The notes below the pieces were generated by a model. The model saw nothing but the letters and a program-made list of their open reading frames with translations. It made no database searches and was not told the origin of the DNA. From Methylomonas sp. (GTDB lineage Bacteria > Pseudomonadota > Gammaproteobacteria > Methylococcales > Methylomonadaceae), in assembly GCA_026989715.1 (NCBI GenBank), contig JALSIU010000357.1:1-7449 (forward strand): DNA of 7,449 nt, given 5' to 3'. Each line of letters begins with the position of its first letter. The first letter of the stretch is position 1. The position numbers and the translations under genes were made by a program. This document shows positions 1-4,433 of this stretch, piece after piece.

Positions 1-177
1 CACCATGCTGAGCCACTATTGCAATCTTGCCATGCGGGACATTGTTATGCCTTGGCGCCGGACTTGCATTTAAGAGGGCTTAGTGCACTGGATGTATTAC
101 CGCAAATCATATTATTGGAATATGTTGATTTTGTGCAACTCACGCTTGAACATACTGTGATAAAAACGTGGCGTTAA
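1..177 (+). CDS. dsrH: DsrH/TusB family sulfur relay protein, 3' part
   Basis: Reading frame 1 is open from the window edge and gives the last 58 residues of a protein ending at TAA 175-177; the start lies outside. The fragment reads as the C-terminal half of DsrH/TusB: a CYALAPDLHLRGL stretch, then a short strand-rich end (FVQLTLEHTVIKTW) typical of that family. In the known systems DsrE, DsrF and DsrH (TusD, TusC, TusB) form a cytoplasmic heterohexamer that passes persulfide sulfur from TusA to DsrC/TusE, either for tRNA 2-thiouridine synthesis or for sulfur oxidation. The next gene is dsrC and overlaps this one by 10 bp, as in dsrEFHC/tusDCBE operons, so dsrE and dsrF are expected just upstream of the window. 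The residues shown do not separate DsrH from TusB; the symbol follows the two-cysteine DsrC neighbour. Confidence 0.8.
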   Translation, partial: HHAEPLLQSCHAGHCYALAPDLHLRGLSALDVLPQIILLEYVDFVQLTLEHTVIKTWR

Positions 178-500
178 TCGTACAAGGGCGCAGTATTATG
201 CGCAATGAACAAGGATTTTTAACCGATACGGCGCAGTGGAATGAGGCGGTTGCTGAGCAGTTGGCTTTACTGGATGGTATTGAATTACTGGACGCGCATT
301 GGGAAATTGTGTGGTTTATTCGTGATTTTTATCAGCAGTATAAATATTTACCTAATGCACGGGTATTTACTAAGGCCATTAAAACGCAGTTAGGTGAGGA
401 TAAAGGCAATAGCCGTTATTTGCTGAAATTATTTCCTGAAGGGCCATTGAAATACGCTTGCAAGATTGCAGGGTTGCCAAAGCCACCGAGTTGTTTATAG
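168..500 (+). CDS. dsrC: DsrC/TusE family sulfur carrier with both redox cysteines
   Basis: This encodes a 110-residue small cytoplasmic sulfur carrier of the usual family length. Visible family marks are HWEIVWFIRDFYQQY (44-58), the GEDKGNSRYL motif (76-85), LFPEGP (88-93) and a C-terminal arm CKIAGLPKPPSCL. Cys109 is the invariant penultimate cysteine (CysA) that receives sulfur from the DsrEFH/TusBCD complex. Cys98, eleven residues earlier, is the second cysteine (CysB) found in true DsrC; E. coli TusE has Thr there. In sulfur-metabolising bacteria the pair forms an intramolecular disulfide or trisulfide that reacts with DsrAB/DsrMKJOP or heterodisulfide-reductase-like proteins. The start is GTG, overlapping the dsrH stop; no clear Shine-Dalgarno is present, so coupling to dsrH translation is likely. 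The next ATG (198) would cut into the conserved N-terminus. The protein may serve tRNA thiolation, sulfur oxidation, or both. Confidence 0.92.
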   Translation: MALIVQGRSIMRNEQGFLTDTAQWNEAVAEQLALLDGIELLDAHWEIVWFIRDFYQQYKYLPNARVFTKAIKTQLGEDKGNSRYLLKLFPEGPLKYACKIAGLPKPPSCL

Positions 501-520
501 AGGGGCGTTTTGCCGGTAGT

Positions 521-910
521 TTATTTTTGTTTAAATTGATGAATTTGTCTGCGTTGTTTTTTGGTAGGACGACTACTCGGTTCAGCATGCATAAAACGAC
601 GTTCTTCTTGCCTTTGGCGTACTGCTTGTTCGCGCTGTTGCATACTGGTCGGCGTTTCTTCATATAATAAAGCGGCTTCGCTCGCAGGACGGCGGTGCGG
701 GTTAAGACCTAGCACGGTAATATCCCAGCTAAATTGTTCTTTATGAATGATTAAATGGCTGTTTATTTTGACTTCTTTGCTCGGTTTGGTGCGTTGTCCA
801 TTTAAATGTACTTTACCACCCGATACGGCTTCAGCGGCAAGTTTGCGCGTTTTAAAAAAACGCGCAGCCCAGAGCCATTTATCTAATCGCAGGCTATCCG
901 GTTGTTGCAT
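521..910 (-). CDS. hslR: Heat-shock protein 15 (Hsp15), ribosome-associated S4-domain protein
   Basis: This 129-residue protein is close to E. coli Hsp15 in length (about 133). It opens with an S4 RNA-binding domain (residues about 8-60: LRLDKWLWAARFFKTR, then GGKVHLNGQRTKPSKEV), followed by the Hsp15 signature RRPASEAALLYEET (about 73-86) and a basic, Arg/Gln/Lys-rich C-terminal tail. The known role is binding free 50S subunits that still carry nascent chain and tRNA, helping to recycle stalled subunits after heat shock. The frame stays open upstream to 1060, but that part lies inside the rhodanese gene in another frame and does not resemble Hsp15. ATG at 908-910 puts the S4 domain directly at the N-terminus, as in E. 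coli. It lies 4 bp after the rhodanese stop and has only a weak ribosome site, so it is probably the second gene of a two-gene operon. It converges on dsrC. Confidence 0.93.
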   Translation of the reverse strand: MQQPDSLRLDKWLWAARFFKTRKLAAEAVSGGKVHLNGQRTKPSKEVKINSHLIIHKEQFSWDITVLGLNPHRRPASEAALLYEETPTSMQQREQAVRQRQEERRFMHAEPSSRPTKKQRRQIHQFKQK

Positions 911-914
911 AGGA

Positions 915-1262
915 TTAACTTGCTTCTGACCAAGCTTTATAGCCGCCCGCCATGCTGACCGCTTTTGTGTAGCCGAGTTTATGCAGAGCCTCGGTGGCAA
1001 GTGCTGAACGTCCACCTGATTGGCAATACACGATAATATCGGCATCTTGTTTGCCTGCAAATGCAGGGTGGTTGCCTATTTGAAATTCTAGTACGCCACG
1101 TGGGATATTGATGGCATTAGGAAGTTGGCCTGCTGCAAATTCAGCCGGTTCTCTAACATCTAAAACCAGTTGGTTTGCAAGGGCTTGTTTTGCATCGTTT
1201 ACCGTAATTTCCGTAATATTTTGTTTGGCAGTTGCTACCAAATCCATCGCTGTGACAGCCAT
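915..1262 (-). CDS. Single-domain rhodanese-like sulfurtransferase
   Basis: This 115-residue protein consists of one rhodanese domain and has no signal peptide, so it is expected in the cytoplasm. The aspartate-containing CH2A-like motif is VLDVREPAEF (33-42), the active-site loop is CQSGGRS with catalytic Cys80, and the domain ends in MAGGYKAW (104-111), the usual rhodanese close. Such proteins carry sulfane sulfur as a cysteine persulfide and hand it to acceptors such as TusA, cyanide or thiols; the six-residue loop is that of sulfur-handling rhodaneses rather than the longer arsenate-reductase/Cdc25-type loop. The start is well supported: AGGAG sits 6 bases before the ATG at 1260-1262 (on + strand CTCCT, 1269-1273). 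The gene leads a two-gene unit with hslR and lies close to, but is transcribed towards, dsrH-dsrC. A role in feeding sulfur to DsrC is possible but rests only on proximity. Confidence 0.9.
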   Translation of the reverse strand: MAVTAMDLVATAKQNITEITVNDAKQALANQLVLDVREPAEFAAGQLPNAINIPRGVLEFQIGNHPAFAGKQDADIIVYCQSGGRSALATEALHKLGYTKAVSMAGGYKAWSEAS

Positions 1263-1314
1263 AAAAAACTCCTGATTTGTGTTTGATTAAGGATAATTGC
1301 TTAATAAGTTTTCT

Positions 1315-1323
1315 ATATTAGCA
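1315..1323 (-). promoter_or_regulatory. Possible extended -10 promoter for rhodanese-hslR
   Basis: On the minus strand the sequence reads TGCTAATAT, an extended -10 (TGn followed by TAATAT, 5 of 6 positions of the sigma-70 consensus when one transposition is allowed). Transcription would begin near 1308 and leave a leader of about 45 bases containing the AGGAG ribosome site. No good -35 box is present at 16-18 bp, which is acceptable for an extended -10 promoter. The region is AT-rich, so a chance match is possible. Confidence 0.35.
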
Positions 1324-1380
1324 AATGTTGATATGCAAAGGCTAGTTTTTTCGTTTTTTAATCGTGTATTTAAGGTAAGA

Positions 1381-1386
1381 TATTAT
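1381..1386 (+). promoter_or_regulatory. Possible -10 box for the DUF6394/channel operon
   Basis: TATTAT matches the sigma-70 -10 consensus at 5 of 6 positions and lies 31 bases before the GTG start at 1418. Transcription would start near 1393. The -35 position (about 1358-1363, TTAATC) matches poorly, so activator help or a different placement is possible. The 155-bp divergent gap (1263-1417) must hold the promoters for both directions; I see no strong operator-like dyad in it. Confidence 0.3.
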
Positions 1387-1417
1387 TTATTTTTCGCTTT
1401 CGTACTGAGGTTTTTCC

Positions 1418-1801
1418 GTGAATTTTGAGAAAGTTATTTTTGGTTTTTTCATTGTTTTATCATTAACTCTAAATGTGGGATTTGTGTTAGGAGAATATGA
1501 TAACCCTGCGCATCATGGTGTGTTTGAGTTGTTTGCAGTGGTTGTGGTGAACTTGATTGCGACAGGCTTGAAGTTAGGAGACCGTTCACAAATAGGAGCA
1601 CTTCTATTGGCTACCAGTTTAGTGGCGGATTTTGAGTTATTAGCCGCCTCATTGAATTGGACTTATGCCGTGCATGTTGCCGGTACAGGTATGACTCCTG
1701 ATGTGATTACGAATATTATCTCATTGGCTGTAGGTGCACTGGTTGCCAATATTATCTCGGTGGTTATTTTGGTTTCTGAAACCTTAATGTCACGCTTGTA
1801 A
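1418..1801 (+). CDS. Small four-helix membrane protein, DUF6394-like
   Basis: This 127-residue protein is almost entirely membrane-embedded. Four hydrophobic segments are visible at about 6-25, 35-52, 58-80 and 97-121, with short loops. A conserved-looking soluble patch (GEYDNPAHHGVFELFA, 25-40) holds two adjacent histidines beside acidic residues, and a second loop has LKLGDRSQIGA (51-61). It resembles, from memory, the DUF6394 family of proteobacteria, which has no assigned function; a database search was not possible. The start is GTG at 1418, supported by GAGG (1407-1410) seven bases upstream. The gene is followed by a potassium-channel-like gene 41 bp later on the same strand, so it is probably co-transcribed and may be a channel partner. 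There is no signal peptide as such; the first helix acts as an anchor. The membrane assignment is firm and the family call is moderate. Confidence 0.72.
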   Translation: MNFEKVIFGFFIVLSLTLNVGFVLGEYDNPAHHGVFELFAVVVVNLIATGLKLGDRSQIGALLLATSLVADFELLAASLNWTYAVHVAGTGMTPDVITNIISLAVGALVANIISVVILVSETLMSRL

Positions 1802-1842
1802 GCTAACGCTCTTATGTGTAAGTTTAGTTTACGACGGTGTTG

Positions 1843-3576
1843 ATGATGAATATACCTAATAACCTCAGTCGCGTTAGCTTTATTGTCATGCGCGAAATGC
1901 GCGTGCCATTAATGACATTGCTATTGGTTTATGTCATTGCGGTCTCTGTTATGGTGTTTATTCCGGGGCCTGTCATTGATGGCAAAGTGCAGTACTTAAG
2001 TATTTTTCATGCCTTTTATTTCATGACTTATACGGCAACGACGACCGGTTTTGGAGAAATTCCCTTTGCATTTAGTGATGCACAACGTTTATGGGCGATT
2101 GTTTGCCTCTATATGAGTGTTGTTACCTGGTTTTATGCGCTAGGGAGTATTATTCGCTTATTTCAAAATGATTTTTTTATTCGTGCCGTTGCGGAGTGGC
2201 GTTTTTCTCGGCAAGTGAATCGCATATCAGAGCCTTTTTATATTATCTGTGGTTTTGGTGATACCGGCAGTGTTTTGGTGCGCGGTTTAAATGATGCCGG
2301 TTTACGCTCGGTGGTGATTGATAGTAGTGATGAACGCATTCAAGCCTTATCATTACGTAACTATAAAGTATTTGTTCCGGGTTTATGTGCTGATGCGAGT
2401 GTGCCTAAGCATTTATTGGAAGCTGGGCTGGAAAGTAAATATTGCAAAGCGGTGGTATCTATTACCAGTAATGAAGCCATTAATCTTAAAATTTCAGCCA
2501 TTGCCCGTTTGTTGAATCCAGATGTGGGGGTTATTACCATGTCCAAGATTAATGATTTTGAGGAAACCTTAGCCACTTTAGGTGGAGAAGTGCATATTGT
2601 TGACCCCTTTAAAACATTTGCGAAAGTACTTAATGCCTGCATTAATAACCCGGTTTTCTATGCAATGAATAACTGGTTGGTAGGAGATAAAGGAGCTACT
2701 TTAGAATCTTGTGTGCATCCACCTGTCGGGCGCTGGATTATTTGCGGCTATGGTCGTATGGGAATGGAAGCGAATCATGTGCTGACTAAAAATGGCGTTA
2801 AAACCTCTGTGATTGACCCTCACTCGCGCAGAAAGGAAGAGGAGATTGAAACTTATATCGTTGGTAGGCCTAATGCTAAAACTTTGCGCCAAGCAGGGAT
2901 AGAGGATGCGGTTGGCTTGTTGGCAGCCGCAGATGATGATGGCCAGAACTTAAGTGTCTTATTAAATGCCCGGTGTTTAAATGAAGATTTATTCACCATT
3001 GTGCGTCAGAATAGCCATCAAAATGAGCTAGCGTTTACAGAGGCGCATGTTGATATGATTATGCAACCTACTTTAGTGACGGCACGCAAAATTATGTTAT
3101 TGCTGATTGCGCCTTTGTTAAAGCATTTTTTCTGGTATTTACTGGCTAAAGAGCCGGGGCGAGATAAAGTGTTGCGTGATACCGTACGGTTGTTACGTAA
3201 AAAAATTGGGGATAAAAAACCATTATTAGTGACCATCGATTTTACGCGTGAAAAAAGCCGTGCTGTTATTGCTTGTTTAGATAATGGCGATGATGTGTTA
3301 TTAGGGGATATTGTTGCTGATCCGCGTAATCGTGAACATGAATTGGCATTGGTGCCTTTTGTGATTCGTTCTGAAGGAAAAAATATTCCATTGCCAAGTA
3401 TGATGCATAAAGTCAAAGAAGGGGATCAGTTGCTTTTTTGTGGTACCGAGCAAGCCCGTAATTTGCTTAAATCATCCATTAATAGTGAGCATGCTTTATT
3501 TTATTTGCGCACGGGTAAGCACCAGCCTGCCGGTTATTTTATGCAGTGGTATGATCGTAAATTTAATCAGGTATAA
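1843..3576 (+). CDS. Potassium-channel-like protein with two RCK (TrkA-N) domains
   Basis: Counted from ATG 1843 (577 residues), the order is TM1 (about 22-43), a pore loop with filter TATTTGFGE (64-72), TM2 (about 83-105), a first Rossmann RCK domain beginning IICGFGDTGS (G137, G139, G142), a second beginning IICGYGRMGM (G302, G304, G307), a hydrophobic helix (about 416-434), and a C-terminal beta-rich part (460-550) that may be an RCK-C-like lobe. Both GxGxxG nucleotide motifs are intact. One pore module with two RCK domains in the same chain is the plan of GsuK from Geobacter, a tetrameric K+ channel gated by cytoplasmic ligands including NAD+ and Ca2+. The filter differs from classical TTVGYGD at three places (V to T, Y to F, D to E). 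The frame has an upstream GTG (1837) and a second ATG (1846); no strong ribosome site decides among them. Ion selectivity and ligands cannot be read from the sequence. It could also be annotated simply as an NAD-binding TrkA-family protein. Confidence 0.88.
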   Translation: MMNIPNNLSRVSFIVMREMRVPLMTLLLVYVIAVSVMVFIPGPVIDGKVQYLSIFHAFYFMTYTATTTGFGEIPFAFSDAQRLWAIVCLYMSVVTWFYALGSIIRLFQNDFFIRAVAEWRFSRQVNRISEPFYIICGFGDTGSVLVRGLNDAGLRSVVIDSSDERIQALSLRNYKVFVPGLCADASVPKHLLEAGLESKYCKAVVSITSNEAINLKISAIARLLNPDVGVITMSKINDFEETLATLGGEVHIVDPFKTFAKVLNACINNPVFYAMNNWLVGDKGATLESCVHPPVGRWIICGYGRMGMEANHVLTKNGVKTSVIDPHSRRKEEEIETYIVGRPNAKTLRQAGIEDAVGLLAAADDDGQNLSVLLNARCLNEDLFTIVRQNSHQNELAFTEAHVDMIMQPTLVTARKIMLLLIAPLLKHFFWYLLAKEPGRDKVLRDTVRLLRKKIGDKKPLLVTIDFTREKSRAVIACLDNGDDVLLGDIVADPRNREHELALVPFVIRSEGKNIPLPSMMHKVKEGDQLLFCGTEQARNLLKSSINSEHALFYLRTGKHQPAGYFMQWYDRKFNQV

Positions 3577-3587
3577 AAGGATTATCT

Positions 3588-3740
3588 ATGAGTACAGATA
3601 TACTTAAATGCGCCCTATGTGGCTTGCCGGTTGAAATTGAAGGCTTTTCCCTAGAGACGGTTGACGGTATCAAGTCATTTTGCTGTGCGGGTTGCTTGTC
3701 TGTGTATAGCTTGTTGAATGGCGAAAAAATTAAAGAATAG
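3588..3740 (+). CDS. Stand-alone Cys-rich metal-binding domain of the Cu-ATPase N-terminal type
   Basis: This is a 50-residue open frame starting at ATG 3588, with AAGGA six to seven bases upstream (3577-3581) and 11 bp after the channel stop. It carries CALCGLPVE (C8, C11) and FCCAGCLSVYSLL (C32, C33, C36). This CxxCGLP...FCCxGCxxVYxLL pattern is that of the putative metal-binding domain (Pfam ATPase-cat_bd, PF12156, from memory) at the N-terminus of CcoI/FixI-type copper P-type ATPases. Here the protein stops straight after the domain, and the downstream frame holds no HMA or ATPase sequence. It is small, cytoplasmic and lacks a signal peptide. A metal-binding or metal-delivery role follows from the cysteines; which metal is unknown. 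It could be the relic of a longer ATPase gene, but the ribosome site, intact cysteines and operon spacing argue for a working gene. It sits between the channel and the metal efflux cluster. Confidence 0.8.
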   Translation: MSTDILKCALCGLPVEIEGFSLETVDGIKSFCCAGCLSVYSLLNGEKIKE

Positions 3741-3784
3741 AGCTAGTAGCTAAATAAGTATATGCGAAAAATATTATTTACAAA

Positions 3785-3798
3785 GTTAAATATTTAAC
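3785..3798. promoter_or_regulatory. Perfect 14-bp palindrome, possible operator
   Basis: GTTAAATATTTAAC is a perfect dyad 13 bases before the ATG of the small secreted protein. A -10-like TATTAT lies just upstream (3772-3777), which would put transcription start beside the dyad; alternatively TTTACA (3777-3782, 5 of 6 for -35) and TAGTAT (3800-3805) enclose it in a 17-bp spacer. Either position suits a repressor or metal-sensor site. AT-rich palindromes of this length also arise by chance, roughly once in a window this size or less. Confidence 0.35.
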
Positions 3799-3811
3799 CT
3801 AGTATATTACT

Positions 3812-4213
3812 ATGAATTTATTCTCACGCCGATTAATCATTTGCTTATTATTGTTGTTACAAGGGTTTACGCCCTTAGTGCATGCGCATGTGCAAATGAT
3901 AGGTAGTATTGGCGAGGGTATTCATATTGATGAAATTAGTCGGGCATGGTATCAATCTGACTCTGCTGCATTAAGTCGTGTTGATGATTCGGCTGTGGCG
4001 ATTGATATGCAGCTTGCCATCGAACAAAAAAGACTTTTGTTAGAGGGGAAATTGGCACATGCCATTTTTTTTGATACGAATGTTCAATTAACTCATCCCC
4101 TTGTTTTTAATAAATTAATCGGTTTTTCTCCACCTATTATTTTTGTTGTATCCTCTGTTTATTTATCTGCTATTGCGCCACGCGCACCTCCTGTATTGTC
4201 ACTCCACTTATAA
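3812..4213 (+). CDS. Small secreted protein preceding a metal efflux operon, possibly CzcI-like
   Basis: This 133-residue protein begins with a clear Sec signal peptide: basic start (RR at 6-7), a leucine-rich core (9-16), and a likely cleavage after Ala25 (VHA|HV), so the mature protein of about 108 residues should be periplasmic. Early histidines (24, 26, 38) could contribute to metal binding. The middle (45-85) is helical and polar; the end has a hydrophobic stretch (103-121) followed by APRAPPVL (122-129). Short secreted proteins with a proline-rich RxPP-like tail are often encoded just before CzcCBA-type operons (CzcI and unnamed relatives); the match here is by position and general shape, not by a diagnostic motif. 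The start lacks a Shine-Dalgarno sequence. It is followed by its own terminator and is separated by 220 bp from the efflux genes, so it is probably expressed as its own unit. Function unknown. Confidence 0.65.
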   Translation: MNLFSRRLIICLLLLLQGFTPLVHAHVQMIGSIGEGIHIDEISRAWYQSDSAALSRVDDSAVAIDMQLAIEQKRLLLEGKLAHAIFFDTNVQLTHPLVFNKLIGFSPPIIFVVSSVYLSAIAPRAPPVLSLHL

Positions 4214-4233
4214 GGTGTTTTATCACCTTTTTT
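4212..4233 (+). terminator. Probable rho-independent terminator
   Basis: A six-bp stem (AAGGTG at 4212-4217 with CACCTT at 4224-4229), a six-base loop and a run of T up to 4233 form a short intrinsic terminator. The stop codon of the secreted-protein gene overlaps the start of the stem. The stem is short, so termination may be partial, but position and T-run fit well. Confidence 0.65.
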
Positions 4234-4325
4234 AACGCTTAAATTTGAAAGATATTGTTGCTATTCGTGATATGGCAATAGTCATATGCGTTGTTCTTAA
4301 TTTGCTTTCTTGCTTAAAATTTGTC

Positions 4326-4369
4326 GATAAACTTTGACGTACTTGCTTGCGTGTTATTTTAAGTTTATC
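4326..4369. repeat. 9-bp inverted repeat around the efflux operon promoter region
   Basis: GATAAACTT (4326-4334) and AAGTTTATC (4361-4369) are exact inverted copies 26 bp apart. The left arm touches a -35-like TTGACG (4334-4339) and the right arm covers the matching -10 position 17 bp later (4357-4362, TTTTAA, a poor match). The layout suits two half-sites or a pair of operator sites for a metal-responsive regulator; a loop of 26 bases makes an RNA hairpin less attractive. No regulator gene is present in the window. Confidence 0.45.
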
Positions 4370-4383
4370 TCATTTTTTATGAT
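4334..4383 (+). promoter_or_regulatory. Candidate promoter elements of the czcCBA-type operon
   Basis: The 220-bp gap 4214-4433 must contain the start of transcription for the efflux genes because a terminator stands at its left end. TTGACG (4334-4339) is a 5-of-6 match to a -35 box, but the paired -10 is weak. TATGAT (4378-4383) is a 5-of-6 match to a -10 box, but lacks a good -35 (TATTTT at 4355-4360). Neither pair is complete, as expected for a promoter needing an activator. The ribosome site AGGA (4422-4425) lies eight bases before the ATG at 4434. The rest of the gap shows AT-rich sequence without an open gene. Confidence 0.35.
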
Positions 4384-4433
4384 GGTAGATGATTGCAACT
4401 TTAAGGGCGGCTATTTTTTACAGGAATAAATAA

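Noticed and set aside
501..520. Possible terminator between dsrC and hslR
   Set aside because: Only a three-bp stem (GGC/GCC) can form, and the T-run is interrupted.
458..929. Plus-strand open frames opposite hslR
   Set aside because: They are antisense to a clearly recognised gene, have no ribosome site and show no family-like sequence.
911..1060. Longer N-terminal form of hslR reaching back to 1060
   Set aside because: The extra 50 residues lie in a second frame inside the rhodanese gene, bear no likeness to Hsp15, and ATG 908-910 gives the normal protein length.
3018..3416. 132-residue minus-strand open frame inside the channel gene
   Set aside because: It is a shadow of a strongly supported coding region; composition is Ser/Asn-rich without domain features.
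3741..3751. AGCTAGTAGCT dyad after the Cys-rich peptide gene
   Set aside because: Five-bp arms with a one-base centre cannot form a hairpin, there is no T-run, and such short dyads are common by chance.
3777..3808. MerR-type promoter (TTTACA, 20-bp spacer, TATATT) with the dyad in the spacer
   Set aside because: Transcription would begin near 3815, after the ATG at 3812, so this pairing does not fit the gene unless its start is wrong.
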